This document shows, piece by piece, positions 1 to 7,095 of a stretch of 7,234 nt of DNA. The notes under the pieces were generated by a model that saw nothing but the letters and a program-made list of their open reading frames with translations, was not told where the DNA came from and searched no databases. Both the position numbers and the translations under genes were made by a program. Within the stretch, counting starts at the first letter, position 1. Each line of letters begins with the position of its first letter. The stretch is from Alphaproteobacteria bacterium (GTDB lineage Bacteria; Pseudomonadota; Alphaproteobacteria; Reyranellales; Reyranellaceae): assembly GCA_013290035.1 (NCBI GenBank), contig JABCYT010000160.1, positions 1 to 7,234 on the forward strand, in the 5' to 3' direction.

Positions 1-56
1 CCGGCGCGCTGTTCGGCTTTTGGGGCGTGCAGAAGGCGTCGACGGCGCCGGAATGA
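1..56 (+). CDS. C-terminal end of an unidentified upstream gene (partial)
   Basis: Reading from base 3, the frame gives 17 residues ending GVQKASTAPE and a TGA stop at 54-56; the start lies outside the window. The residues GALFGFWG are hydrophobic and aromatic, followed by a short polar tail, which is how many multi-pass membrane proteins end. The family cannot be told from so few residues. The stop comes just before the repeat element that starts near 68, so the gene ends where repeat DNA begins. The frame choice rests only on this plausible C-terminus and on the position of the stop, so it could be wrong. Confidence 0.35.
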   Translation, partial: GALFGFWGVQKASTAPE

Positions 57-67
57 TCAATCCATTT

Positions 68-210
68 CCTCCCCCGTCATATGGGGGAGGTGGCCGAAGG
101 CCGGAGGGGGAAAGCCCCAATCGAGATGTTTTCCGATGTCAGATCGGATCATTTCGCAGATTGTCCGTGTCGCTCTCCCCTCCCTGCCCTCCCCCGTATG
201 ACGGGTGAGG
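68..210. repeat. Intergenic inverted-repeat element with palindromic ends
   Basis: The left end (68-90) is itself a hairpin, with an 8-bp perfect stem (68-75 against 83-90) around a 7-base loop. The right end (188-210) is a reverse-complement copy of it, identical at 21 of 23 positions by eye. Inside the left end follow GGCCGAAGGCC and a G-rich run (about 91-110). A matching C-rich run lies at about 173-187. The middle (about 115-170) is less ordered. The element is about 143 bases and carries no open frame that looks real. From memory, C/G-run palindromes of this style are common non-coding repeats in alphaproteobacteria; whether this one is multicopy cannot be seen here. Its right end contains the probable ribosome binding site of the next gene. 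Confidence 0.7.
207..210 (+). promoter_or_regulatory. Ribosome binding site of the DMT transporter gene, inside the repeat
   Basis: GAGG at 207-210 lies 9 bases before the ATG at 220. It favours this ATG over the in-frame GTG at 205, which has a C/G-rich palindrome and no purine-rich site in front of it. The four bases are the last four of the right-hand repeat end. Confidence 0.5.
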
Positions 211-219
211 AAAAGAATC

Positions 220-1134
220 ATGAGGCCTACAGCCAGCCGTACCTGGACCGCCGACGCGCTCATGTTCGGCGCGGTGATGCTGATGGGGTCGAGCTACCCC
301 TTCGCCAAGGAAGTGCTCGCCGTCATGAGCCCGCTGCTCTACGGCGCTTCGCGCTACCTGGTGGCGTCCCTTTTCCTGTTCGCGATGATGGTGCTGATGC
401 GCAGGCCTTTGGCGCTGCCCCGGCGCGACTGGGTGCCCATCATCCTGCTGTCGCTGATCGGCGTCAGCCTGTTCCAGGCCTGCTGGGGCCTCGCCATGGT
501 GCGAAGCGCGCCCTCCCTGGGTTCGATCGTCATGACCACGACGACGGCCTTCTCGGCCATCCTGGCCTGGCTTGGCGGACGCCGGCTGCCGGCGCTGGGC
601 TGGAGCGGCATCGTCATCGCCTTCGCCGGCGTCGTGCTGGTGGTCAACAACTCGCTGACGGTGCTCACGCTCTCGTTCGGCAGCCTCGACGGCACGCTGA
701 TCTGGATGCTGTCGGCTTTCGCCTGGGCGCTCTATGTCGATCGTTGCGCGCCCTACAACCTCCGCCTCGGCGCGCTCAGGGTGATGGCCTGGACCACCCT
801 GGTCGGCTCCCTGGTGCTGTTGCCGATCGCCCTCGCCTTCGATTCGCTGTCGGAATTCGCCCGGCTCGACGACCGTCTGCTGGGCTTCTGGCTCTACACC
901 GCGATCTTCCCCGTGGGCGTGGCCTTCCTGGGCATCAGCGCCGGCCTCGAGCGGCTGGGGGTGAGCCGGGTCATGGTCTACATGTACCTGATCCCGGTGG
1001 CGGGCGTCGGCCTCTCGGCGGCGTTTTTTGGCGATCCGCTGACGGCGGCCCGCGTACTGGGCGGCCTGGCCGTGCTCTTGGGCGTCATTCTGACGCGCGT
1101 TGCGCTCGACCGTGCGGCCCGCGTTCCTGTATGA
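220..1134 (+). CDS. EamA/DMT-superfamily transporter
   Basis: This is a 304-residue inner-membrane protein of the drug/metabolite transporter superfamily, with two EamA-type halves (about residues 12-145 and 158-293) and roughly ten hydrophobic helices. Family-typical features are an early helix with GSSYPFAKE (23-31), the [10 protein letters not shown] segment at the third helix region (41-50), an [10 protein letters not shown] stretch before helix 4 (95-104) and [18 protein letters not shown] in the second half (243-260). Family members export or import amino acids, nucleotides or other metabolites; the substrate cannot be read from sequence. The ATG at 220 is preferred because of the GAGG site; a GTG at 205 would add five residues. 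hisB starts 28 bases after the stop, so the two are probably cotranscribed, although a transporter is not a usual his-operon member. Confidence 0.9.
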   Translation: MRPTASRTWTADALMFGAVMLMGSSYPFAKEVLAVMSPLLYGASRYLVASLFLFAMMVLMRRPLALPRRDWVPIILLSLIGVSLFQACWGLAMVRSAPSLGSIVMTTTTAFSAILAWLGGRRLPALGWSGIVIAFAGVVLVVNNSLTVLTLSFGSLDGTLIWMLSAFAWALYVDRCAPYNLRLGALRVMAWTTLVGSLVLLPIALAFDSLSEFARLDDRLLGFWLYTAIFPVGVAFLGISAGLERLGVSRVMVYMYLIPVAGVGLSAAFFGDPLTAARVLGGLAVLLGVILTRVALDRAARVPV

Positions 1135-1162
1135 ACAACCGGCAAGCGAAAGGACCGCAGGA

Positions 1163-1825
1163 ATGGCCCGCCAGGCCGTCAGGAAGAAAGCCTCTCCCAA
1201 GGCCGTGAGCCAGCTCCTCACCACCCCCGGCAGCGGTGGGCGGCGGGCGTTCGTGTCGCGCGCCACCAAGGAGACGCGCATCGCCGCCGCCATCAACCTG
1301 GACGGCACCGGCAAGTACGACATCAAGACCGGCATCGGCTTTCTCGATCACATGCTGGAGCAGTTGAGCCGCCACAGCCTGATCGACATCACTCTGCGCG
1401 CCGAGGGCGACCTGCACATCGACTATCACCACACCACCGAGGACAGCGGCATCGTGCTGGGCGAGTGCCTGATGAAGGCGCTGGGCGACCGCGCCGGCAT
1501 CCGCCGCTATGGCGCGGCCCACATCCCGATGGACGAGACCCTGACCGAAGTGGCGCTCGATGCGTCCAACCGGCCGTACCTGATCTGGAAGGTCGTCTTC
1601 TCCAAGCCCAAGCTCGGCACCATGGACACCGAGCTGTTCAAGGAGTGGTTCCAGGCCTTCGCCCAATTGGGCGGGCTCACGTTGCACGTCTGGAACCACT
1701 ACGGCGACAACAACCACCACATCGTCGAGAGCTGCTTCAAGGGCCTCGCGCGCGCGCTCCGGATCGCCGTCGAGATCGACCCGCGCCAGGCGGCGGCGGT
1801 GCCCAGTACCAAGGGCGTTCTCTGA
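1163..1825 (+). CDS. hisB: Imidazoleglycerol-phosphate dehydratase
   Basis: HisB removes water from imidazole glycerol phosphate to give imidazole acetol phosphate, in the cytoplasmic histidine pathway. Signature motifs of the metal-dependent active site are present: DHML (62-65), HHTTED (89-94), and the second-half motif GDNNHHIVE (181-189), with a PSTKG end (214-218). This is the monofunctional form, without the N-terminal phosphatase of E. coli HisB. The protein is 220 residues, about 20-25 longer than usual. The extra part is a basic, Ala-rich N-terminus before the conserved RATKET stretch. The ATG at 1163 has AAAGGA 8 bases upstream; an in-frame GTG at 1205 would give a more ordinary length but lacks a good binding site. 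hisH follows 25 bases after the stop. Confidence 0.97.
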   Translation: MARQAVRKKASPKAVSQLLTTPGSGGRRAFVSRATKETRIAAAINLDGTGKYDIKTGIGFLDHMLEQLSRHSLIDITLRAEGDLHIDYHHTTEDSGIVLGECLMKALGDRAGIRRYGAAHIPMDETLTEVALDASNRPYLIWKVVFSKPKLGTMDTELFKEWFQAFAQLGGLTLHVWNHYGDNNHHIVESCFKGLARALRIAVEIDPRQAAAVPSTKGVL

Positions 1826-1850
1826 ACGCCCTCCTTGTGATTCTCCACCG

Positions 1851-2492
1851 ATGACCGTCGCCATCGTCGATTACGGATCGGGCAACCTCCGCTCCGCGGC
1901 GAAAGCCTTCGAACGCGCCGCGCGCGAGGCGGGCGTCGATGATCGCGTGCTGGTGACGTCGAGCCCGCGCGATGTCGCCGATGCCGATCGCATCGTGCTG
2001 CCGGGCGTCGGCGCCTTCGCCGACTGCCGCGCCGGCCTCTACGGCGTGCCGGGCATGGTCGACGCCCTGCAGCGCGCGGTGGTCGAGCGCGGCAAGCCCT
2101 TCCTCGGCATCTGCGTCGGCATGCAGCTCATGGCCACGCGTGGCGTCGAGTACGGCATCCATGCCGGGCTGGACTGGATCCAGGGCGACGTCGTGCGCAT
2201 CGAGCCTGGCCCTGCCCATCTCAAGATCCCTCATATGGGTTGGAACGAGCTGGTGGATCTCAAGCCGCATCCGCTGCTGGCCGGCATCGCCGCCCGCGAC
2301 CATGCCTATTTCGTGCATTCCTTCCAGCTGAAGGCCGCACGCCCCGAGACGGTGCTGGCGCTCACCGACTACGGCGGACCGATCACCGCCGCCGTCGGCC
2401 GCGACAATCTGGCCGGCACGCAGTTCCACCCCGAAAAGAGTCAGGCGACCGGGCTGCGGTTGATCGCAAATTTCCTGCGCTGGAAACCCTGA
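1851..2492 (+). CDS. hisH: Imidazole glycerol phosphate synthase, glutamine amidotransferase subunit
   Basis: HisH hydrolyses glutamine and passes ammonia to HisF, which makes imidazole glycerol phosphate and AICAR. The 213-residue protein is a class I (triad) glutamine amidotransferase. The nucleophile is Cys88 in GICVGMQ and the partners are His193 and Glu195 in FHPEKSQ. The N-terminal [10 protein letters not shown] (6-15) and the oxyanion-region PGVGAF (51-56) are standard for HisH. Its length is normal. The start at 1851 is forced by the conserved N-terminus and by stops upstream in frame. No clear Shine-Dalgarno site precedes it, so translation may depend on coupling with hisB, 25 bases upstream. 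hisA and hisF, which usually follow in alphaproteobacteria, are not found downstream. Confidence 0.97.
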   Translation: MTVAIVDYGSGNLRSAAKAFERAAREAGVDDRVLVTSSPRDVADADRIVLPGVGAFADCRAGLYGVPGMVDALQRAVVERGKPFLGICVGMQLMATRGVEYGIHAGLDWIQGDVVRIEPGPAHLKIPHMGWNELVDLKPHPLLAGIAARDHAYFVHSFQLKAARPETVLALTDYGGPITAAVGRDNLAGTQFHPEKSQATGLRLIANFLRWKP

Positions 2493-2662
2493 CACAGCAG
2501 GTGAATTCGTATCGGTCGGGGTGTTCGAGCTGAATTTCGCGGCAAGGTTTCGCGTTGACGGAGCGACGCAGCATCCGCAACCTGCCGACATCTCGTTGCA
2601 ACAGAGTCGCCTTAGCAGGACTTCCCGCGCCGTCACCGGCGGAGCCGAGCCAGCAGTTTCCG

Positions 2663-3151
2663 ATGCCTACACGTGCTTCCAGCGTTGCTTTTTTTGTCGC
2701 CCTCCTGACGTCGGCGGTGATGCTCGGCCCCGCTTTGGCGCACGCCTTCGAAATGCCGACAAAAATGAACCTGGCGCGCGACGAGTACTTCGTCCTCCAA
2801 CAGGTCTATCGCGGCTGGAGCAGCTTCTCGCTGGTGCTCGTCGTCGTTCAGCTCATCGCCCTGGTGACGACGGCTTATCTGGTGCGGCGCGACCGACGCG
2901 TGCTGGTGCCGACCGTTCTCGCTATCCTCTTCGTGCTGGGCGCCCAGGTGCTTTTCTGGACCTATACTCATCCGGCAAACGTTGCGACCGCGAACTGGAC
3001 GGTGCCGACCGACGACTGGGCAAGGCTCCGGCGCATCTGGGAATACTCGCACCTCGCGCGCGCCGGCCTGCAGGCTCTTGCCATGACGAGCCTCATCATT
3101 GCGGTCGTGTCCCGGCTGCCGACGAGGCGGCGAGGTTACCACTACTATTGA
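2663..3151 (+). CDS. Small four-helix membrane protein, DUF1772-like
   Basis: The frame gives a 162-residue protein with four predicted membrane segments at about 7-28, 52-74, 80-100 and 131-150. The first could also be a signal sequence (ending near ALAHA, 24-28). Between helices 3 and 4 there is a W-rich motif, N111-W-T-x-P-x-D-D-W then LRxxWEYSHLARA to 134. This resembles the conserved NW..P.DW..LR..WE.SH.RA pattern I recall for DUF1772 (anthrone oxygenase-like) proteins. The function of most bacterial members is unknown. The ATG at 2663 is chosen because it places a hydrophobic helix right after the start. No strong ribosome binding site is visible; a TTG at 2555 would add 36 residues of unconvincing composition. 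It lies 170 bases after hisH and converges on cobW, so it need not belong to the his transcript. Confidence 0.72.
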   Translation: MPTRASSVAFFVALLTSAVMLGPALAHAFEMPTKMNLARDEYFVLQQVYRGWSSFSLVLVVVQLIALVTTAYLVRRDRRVLVPTVLAILFVLGAQVLFWTYTHPANVATANWTVPTDDWARLRRIWEYSHLARAGLQALAMTSLIIAVVSRLPTRRRGYHYY

Positions 3152-3160
3152 AGACCGAGC

Positions 3161-3181
3161 GGGCGCCGACAGACGGCGCCT
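3161..3181. terminator. Hairpin between convergent genes, possible bidirectional terminator
   Basis: A perfect 7-bp stem, GGCGCCG (3162-3168) and CGGCGCC (3174-3180), encloses a 5-base ACAGA loop; a G-T pair could extend it by one. It lies in the 43-base gap between the stop of the DUF1772-like gene (+) and the stop of the cobW-like gene (-), exactly where a shared terminator is expected. Neither side has a clear T-run, so it is not a classical rho-independent terminator; it may act as a 3'-end stabiliser. Confidence 0.5.
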
Positions 3182-3194
3182 CGCGTAACCGGAC

Positions 3195-4256
3195 CTACGC
3201 CAAGGCCGTTTGATTGAGAACCTGTTCGCCGCTGCCCGCATCCTGCCGCAAAAACGCCTGCAGCGAGCGTTCGATCAGGCGGCGATCGAGACCATCGACG
3301 ATGAAGACCAGTCGCGAACGCCGGTCGGCATCGGGCCACCCCGCCATGTGCACGGGCGGATGGACGAGGTGCTGCACGCCATGCACGGCAACCGGCGCGG
3401 ACGAGCCCGCGACGTTCAGGATGCCCTTCACGCGCAACAGTTTCTCGCCGTGACGGTTGAGCAGCATCGTCAGCCACAGGCCAAACAGCGTCCAGTCGAG
3501 CGGCCCGTCGAAGCCGAGCGCGAAGGCATGGATGGTCTCGTCGTGGCGGTTGCGGTCATGCACGGCCTCATCGTCGCGAGGGGTCACTTCCGCCGCGAAC
3601 CAGCGGCGCGCGGCTTCGCTGCGACCGGCCGTCGCGAACAGATCGTGTGACAGCAGAGCCTCGGCATCGAGCGGCGCTTCGGCCGCACGCGACAGCGGCG
3701 CCGAAGGATTGAGCCGGCGCAGGCGCGCGATCAAGGCGTCGGTCGCTTCCGCCTGGGCGAGGTCGGTCTTGGTCAGCACCAGCCGGTCGGCGACGGCCAC
3801 CTGCTTGGTGCACTCGGGTTGGCGCGCCAGCTGGGCCGTGCCGTTCACCGCATCGACCGTGGTGATGACGTTGCCCAGGCGGAAATGGTGCCTGAGCACG
3901 GGATCGGCCTGCACCGTCGAGAGGATGGGGAAGGGATCGGCCAGGCCGGTGCTTTCGACGACCAGCCGCCGGAAGCGCGGCACTTGCCCGCGCCCGCGCT
4001 TGGAATGCAGATCCTTGATCGCCGCCGACAGCTCGCCGCGGATGGTGCAGCAAAGGCAGCCCGACTGCAGCAGCACCATGGTGTCGTCGATGCGCTCCAG
4101 GAGATGGTGGTCGAGCCCGACCTCGCCGAACTCGTTGATCAGCACCGCGGTATCGGCAAGCGCTGGATGGCCGAGCAAGCGCTGCAGAAGCGTGGTTTTG
4201 CCCGAGCCCAGGAAGCCCGTGATTAGGTTGACCGGGATGAAGACCGGCTCAGCCAC
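3195..4256 (-). CDS. CobW/COG0523-family metallochaperone GTPase
   Basis: This 353-residue cytoplasmic protein is a G3E-class GTPase of the COG0523 (CobW/ZNG) group, whose members use GTP to deliver or sense metals such as Zn2+ or Co2+. Visible motifs are Walker A GFLGSGKT (14-21), the metal-binding CXCC motif in GCLCC (66-70), the Walker B-region ESTGLADP (101-108) and the base-recognition TKTD (162-165). A CobW C-terminal domain covers about 242-336. A His-containing linker with H233, H238 and H243 precedes it. The start is GTG at 4256, with GGAG 7 bases upstream, and it overlaps the end of the upstream CxxC gene by 8 bases. Which subgroup it belongs to, and its metal, cannot be decided. 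It is probably not the cobalamin-synthesis CobW itself, since no cob genes are nearby. Confidence 0.93.
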   Translation of the reverse strand: MAEPVFIPVNLITGFLGSGKTTLLQRLLGHPALADTAVLINEFGEVGLDHHLLERIDDTMVLLQSGCLCCTIRGELSAAIKDLHSKRGRGQVPRFRRLVVESTGLADPFPILSTVQADPVLRHHFRLGNVITTVDAVNGTAQLARQPECTKQVAVADRLVLTKTDLAQAEATDALIARLRRLNPSAPLSRAAEAPLDAEALLSHDLFATAGRSEAARRWFAAEVTPRDDEAVHDRNRHDETIHAFALGFDGPLDWTLFGLWLTMLLNRHGEKLLRVKGILNVAGSSAPVAVHGVQHLVHPPVHMAGWPDADRRSRLVFIVDGLDRRLIERSLQAFLRQDAGSGEQVLNQTALA

Positions 4257-4578
4257 CGAACGTCTCCAGCCGGACGATCAGGTCGGGATCCAGCGGATCG
4301 CAGGACCGGCCCAGGAGCTTCTCGGCGGTGGCCCAGAGGTGCGTGAGATTGTCGACGATCTCGGTCTTGCCCGTCGCCGTCGACAGGACGTAGGAGCTCG
4401 CCTGCCAATCGCTGAGCGTCAGGCCATAGTAATTGAGCACGCGGCTGGCGCAGGCGATGCGATGGGCCCGCTCGCGCCGGCGCTGCAGGCCATCGACATT
4501 GCGCGTGAAGACGCCGGGACGCGCGGCGGCATCGGTCCAGTGACCCGAGCCGCCCAGGACGCCGCACAGCGCACACAT
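4249..4578 (-). CDS. Small CxxC protein encoded with cobW (function unknown)
   Basis: The gene encodes a 109-residue soluble protein beginning M-C-A-L-C-G, so a CxxC pair lies at residues 2 and 5, with further Cys at 43 and 93 and His at 13, 39 and 80. These could bind a metal, but no known fold is recognised. The rest is mixed polar and hydrophobic, including a conserved-looking VLNYYGLTLSDWQASSYVLS (48-67) and IVDNLTHLWATAEKLLG (74-90). I recall similar short MCALCG proteins next to cobW-like genes in other proteobacteria, without an assigned role. The gene ends 8 bases inside cobW (GTG overlap), which argues for translational coupling. The start at 4578 lies only 7 bases from the palindromic repeat, and no good Shine-Dalgarno site is visible before it. 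Confidence 0.82.
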   Translation of the reverse strand: MCALCGVLGGSGHWTDAAARPGVFTRNVDGLQRRRERAHRIACASRVLNYYGLTLSDWQASSYVLSTATGKTEIVDNLTHLWATAEKLLGRSCDPLDPDLIVRLETFGG

Positions 4579-4585
4579 GGCTCAA

Positions 4586-4704
4586 CCGTCATCCCGACCG
4601 GAGCTGAGCGCAGCGAGGCGAAGTGGAGGGACCTCTTCATGCAACATCTGCAGAAGAACAGGTCCCTCGACTGCGCGCCTGCGGCGCTTCGCTCGGGATG
4701 ACGG
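4586..4704. repeat. 119-base palindromic repeat element between the deacetylase and CxxC genes
   Basis: The outer ends are perfect 12-bp inverted repeats, CCGTCATCCCGA (4586-4597) and TCGGGATGACGG (4693-4704). Inside them a second perfect pair, GAGGGACCT (4626-4634) and AGGTCCCTC (4660-4668), frames a further short stem, CTTC (4635-4638) with GAAG (4653-4656), so the whole can fold into one long imperfect hairpin. The sequence type (GTCATCCCGA...AGGGACCT) matches, from memory, a repeat scattered through many alphaproteobacterial genomes. It fills almost the whole 137-base gap: 11 bases remain before the deacetylase stop codon and 7 before the CxxC start codon. It carries no gene. It may attenuate, terminate or stabilise the transcript between the two genes. 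Confidence 0.8.
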
Positions 4705-4715
4705 GCCGGAGGCCA

Positions 4716-5597
4716 TCACTTCTTCCTCGGTGAACGCTTGGCGAAATCGTCGGCCATCTCGTTCATGGTGACGAAGCGCACGCCGGGATGGCCGATCATG
4801 TGATGGTAGAGCCGCTCCAGCATCATCAGCACGTGCGGCCGGCCCGATACGTCGGGATGGATGGTCATGGGAAACACCGCGTAGTCGTGTTCGCGGTAGA
4901 CCCAGTCGAACTGGTCGCGCCACATCTCCTCGATGTCGCGCGGATTGACGAAGCCGTGGCTGTTGGGCGACTTCTTGATGAACATCATGGGCGGCAGGTC
5001 GTCGAGATACCAGCTCGCCGGAATCTCGATCAGGTCGGTCTCCTGGCCGCGCTGCAGCGGCACCATCCATTCGCGCGGTTTCTTGGCGTAGTCGATCTTG
5101 GTCCAGCGATCGCCAACCCGCACGTAGTAGGGCTGGTGGTCGTTGTGCATGAGAGAGTGGTCGTACTTGATGCCGCGTTCGAGCAGGAGCTCGTTGGTCA
5201 CGGCTGAGAACTCCCACCATGGCGCGACGTAGCCGGTCGGCCGCTTGCCCGAAAGCTTGCTCACCAGATCGATGCACTTGTCGAGAATCTCGGTCTCCTG
5301 CTCGCGGGTCATGGCGATCGGGTTTTCGTGGCTGTAGCCGTGGATGCCGATCTCGTGGCCGGCATCGGCCACCGCCTTCATCTCCTTGGGAAAAGTCTCG
5401 ATCGAATGGCCCGGAATGAACCAGGTCGTCTTGATGCCCAGACGCCCGAACATCCTGAGCAGCCGCGGGCTGCCGACCTCGCCCGCGAACAGGCCGCGCG
5501 AAATGTCGTCAGGCGAATCCTCGCCGCCATAGCTGCCCAGCCAACCCGCCACCGCATCGACGTCGATACCGAAGCCGCACAGAATTTCCTTGGCCAT
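4716..5597 (-). CDS. CE4 polysaccharide deacetylase, Helicobacter PgdA type
   Basis: This is a 293-residue NodB-homology (carbohydrate esterase 4) protein that strongly resembles the peptidoglycan N-acetylglucosamine deacetylase PgdA of Helicobacter pylori, which I recall as about the same length. The metal triad is present: Asp14 (with Asp12, in GIDVDA), and His86 and His90 in HGYSHENP. Other family stretches are [20 protein letters not shown] (22-41), [13 protein letters not shown] (58-70), YVAPWWEFS near the middle, [16 protein letters not shown] and [11 protein letters not shown] near the end. There is no signal peptide, so it acts in the cytoplasm unless exported otherwise. The related PuuE allantoinases share this fold, so a small-molecule amide substrate is possible. 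The ATG at 5597 is supported by AGGAGG upstream; the frame stays open further upstream but there it overlaps the end of the ankyrin gene. Confidence 0.93.
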   Translation of the reverse strand: MAKEILCGFGIDVDAVAGWLGSYGGEDSPDDISRGLFAGEVGSPRLLRMFGRLGIKTTWFIPGHSIETFPKEMKAVADAGHEIGIHGYSHENPIAMTREQETEILDKCIDLVSKLSGKRPTGYVAPWWEFSAVTNELLLERGIKYDHSLMHNDHQPYYVRVGDRWTKIDYAKKPREWMVPLQRGQETDLIEIPASWYLDDLPPMMFIKKSPNSHGFVNPRDIEEMWRDQFDWVYREHDYAVFPMTIHPDVSGRPHVLMMLERLYHHMIGHPGVRFVTMNEMADDFAKRSPRKK

Positions 5598-5607
5598 TAT
5601 TGGTGTC

Positions 5608-5613
5608 CCTCCT
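5608..5613 (-). promoter_or_regulatory. Ribosome binding site of the deacetylase gene
   Basis: On the minus strand AGGAGG ends 10 bases before the ATG at 5597. It decides the start, because an in-frame ATG at 5798 would add 67 residues that look unlike the family and would overlap the ankyrin gene. Confidence 0.75.
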
Positions 5614-5634
5614 GTCCAGTTCGACCTGACCAGC

Positions 5635-5655
5635 AAAAAGCGTTCCGAAGCCGCT
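5635..5655 (-). terminator. Weak hairpin with T-run after the ankyrin gene
   Basis: On the minus strand AGCG (5652-5655) and CGCT (5639-5642) can pair around a 9-base loop, followed by TTTTT (5639-5635). It sits just after the ankyrin stop, in the 64-base gap before the deacetylase. The stem is only 4 bp, so it is a weak terminator at best; partial readthrough into the deacetylase is plausible. Confidence 0.25.
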
Positions 5656-5661
5656 AAAACG

Positions 5662-7095
5662 TCAGCCCACCTGCAATTGTTCTCGGTGGGGATCACCCAA
5701 CCGTTCGAGCCAGCTGCGGGCGCGATCTTTGCCCAGATGAATCGTCCAATCGAGGGGTGTTCCGTTCCACAATTTGTCGGCGATGTCCGTACGGGCACCG
5801 CGCGCGACCAACAGCTCCATCAGGCCCAGATTCTCGTCGAGCACCGCCTGATGCAACGGCAGGCTATGGGTGTGGACCGGCAGGAACTGGTTGGGATCGG
5901 CGCCGGCGTCGAGCGCGAGAAGCGCTGCATCGGTCCGGCCGTTGATGACGGCCATGCCGAGCGCGTTCTGGATCTCGTCTGCCGGCGCCGTGCGCAGCAG
6001 CCCTGACAGCTGGTCGGTCCGCCCGAGGGCGGCGGCCATCGGTGCGGTCATCCGATGGCCCATCCGCAGCAGCGCCTGGATCGGCGCGAGCTCGCGGTGG
6101 CCCAACGTCATGGCGATCGCCTGCGTCGTGGCCGTCGCACCGGCCCCGAGGAGAAGCTCGACCAGCGGGATCTGCAGACCCTGTTCGCGCGCCGGCGAGC
6201 TCGTCATCACCAGCTCCAGCGCATAGTCCAGATCGGCCTTGTCGACGCCCCGCGCGATCATGGCCTCGGCGACCTCGACGATGTTGTCGGGCATCCGCTT
6301 CATCAGCGTCGGGTTGTTGGCGATGAACCAGAAAAGCTTGGGATCGCGGAAATACTGCGGGCGAGCCGCCTCGCGATAGCACTCGGGCTCGACGATGCGT
6401 TCGCGCAGCAGGCGTGGCTCGGCGTCGAGAAGGCGCGCCAGTGCTCCCACGTCGCCGCGCCGGATCGCCGCCACGGCGGCGCGGAACTCGCGATCGCGGA
6501 TCACTGGGCGGTCGAGCAGCTCGACGATGGCGGCCTTGTCGACGGCATCGCCCTTTTTCGCCGCGGCGAGCGGCGGACGACCCTTGCGGTCGCCCTGCCA
6601 TTCCAGCGCGCCGTTGCGGATCAGCAGCTCGACGAGGGCGAGCGGGCCGCGCGCGGCGGCAGCGTGCAGCGCCGTTCCGCCGGCACCGTCGTTGCGGATC
6701 TGGGCACCGGCCGCCAGCAGCGCCTCGGCGATCGCGATTCGCGCCTCGGCCGGCGCATCGCTCGTGCAGGCGTGCCACAGGGGCGTGCCGCGGTCGCCGC
6801 GGTCGCCTTCGATGGCGTGGCCGTCGCGCAAAAAGCGCCGAACCGCCGCCAGGTCGCCGGCGCGCGCTGCGGCGGCGAGCGGCGATAGAGGCGCCGCCGT
6901 CTCGCCGCCGCGAGCGCTGTCGACGCGGTGCATCAGATCGGCCCAGGTGGCAAAGCCGTAGCCGGCGGCGATTTTCCGTTGCGCCTGGGCAAGGCCCAAC
7001 GATTGCCGATCGGCCAGGCGCTTGGCCTGCTTGCGAAGATGTTCCTTGGAGGGGCGAGCGGGCAGCTCGCGGCGCGTGCCGTCAGTGGCGGACAT
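5662..7095 (-). CDS. Ankyrin-repeat protein with conserved N-terminal module
   Basis: The 477-residue soluble protein has an N-terminal module, [17 protein letters not shown] (14-30) followed by [17 protein letters not shown] (38-54). I recall this module at the front of many bacterial ankyrin proteins. Ankyrin repeats follow: about 70-100 ([19 protein letters not shown]), 103-135 ([10 protein letters not shown]), 139-165 ([20 protein letters not shown]) and 170-195. A divergent middle (about 203-350, including [15 protein letters not shown]) and clear C-terminal repeats (about 379-402 and 411-440, then [12 protein letters not shown]) complete it. There is no signal peptide or membrane helix, so it is probably a cytoplasmic protein-binding scaffold; the partner is unknown. 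The ATG at 7095 is chosen because AAGGGAG lies 4 bases before it and the N-terminal module begins just after it; the 46 residues encoded upstream look non-coding. The deacetylase follows 64 bases downstream. Confidence 0.92.
   Translation of the reverse strand: MSATDGTRRELPARPSKEHLRKQAKRLADRQSLGLAQAQRKIAAGYGFATWADLMHRVDSARGGETAAPLSPLAAAARAGDLAAVRRFLRDGHAIEGDRGDRGTPLWHACTSDAPAEARIAIAEALLAAGAQIRNDGAGGTALHAAAARGPLALVELLIRNGALEWQGDRKGRPPLAAAKKGDAVDKAAIVELLDRPVIRDREFRAAVAAIRRGDVGALARLLDAEPRLLRERIVEPECYREAARPQYFRDPKLFWFIANNPTLMKRMPDNIVEVAEAMIARGVDKADLDYALELVMTSSPAREQGLQIPLVELLLGAGATATTQAIAMTLGHRELAPIQALLRMGHRMTAPMAAALGRTDQLSGLLRTAPADEIQNALGMAVINGRTDAALLALDAGADPNQFLPVHTHSLPLHQAVLDENLGLMELLVARGARTDIADKLWNGTPLDWTIHLGKDRARSWLERLGDPHREQLQVG

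Noticed and set aside
139..1335. Long minus-strand open frame (398 codons) opposite the transporter and hisB
   Set aside because: Low-complexity His/Gln/Arg/Glu-rich translation, typical of the antisense of GC-rich genes; the + strand has recognisable families throughout.
2503..2540. Two near-identical words, TGAATTCG and TGAATTTCG, after hisH
   Set aside because: Too short and with no matching symmetry; likely chance.
1737..2636. Minus-strand open frame (299 codons) opposite hisH
   Set aside because: It lies almost wholly opposite hisH, whose catalytic triad is intact, and its translation resembles no family.
2628..2641. Five-bp hairpin CGCCG-TCAC-CGGCG before the DUF1772-like gene
   Set aside because: Such short GC stems are expected by chance in this base composition, and no T-run follows.
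3457..4701. Plus-strand open frame (414 codons) across cobW, the CxxC gene and the repeat
   Set aside because: Ser/Arg-rich shadow translation opposite a GTPase with all motifs; it also runs through the palindromic repeat.
5598..5798. Upstream extension of the deacetylase by 67 residues
   Set aside because: It overlaps the end of the ankyrin gene, does not resemble the family N-terminus, and the AGGAGG site supports the start at 5597.
6055..6888. Plus-strand open frame (277 codons) opposite the ankyrin gene
   Set aside because: Arg/Gln/Asp-rich composition; the minus strand clearly encodes ankyrin repeats here.
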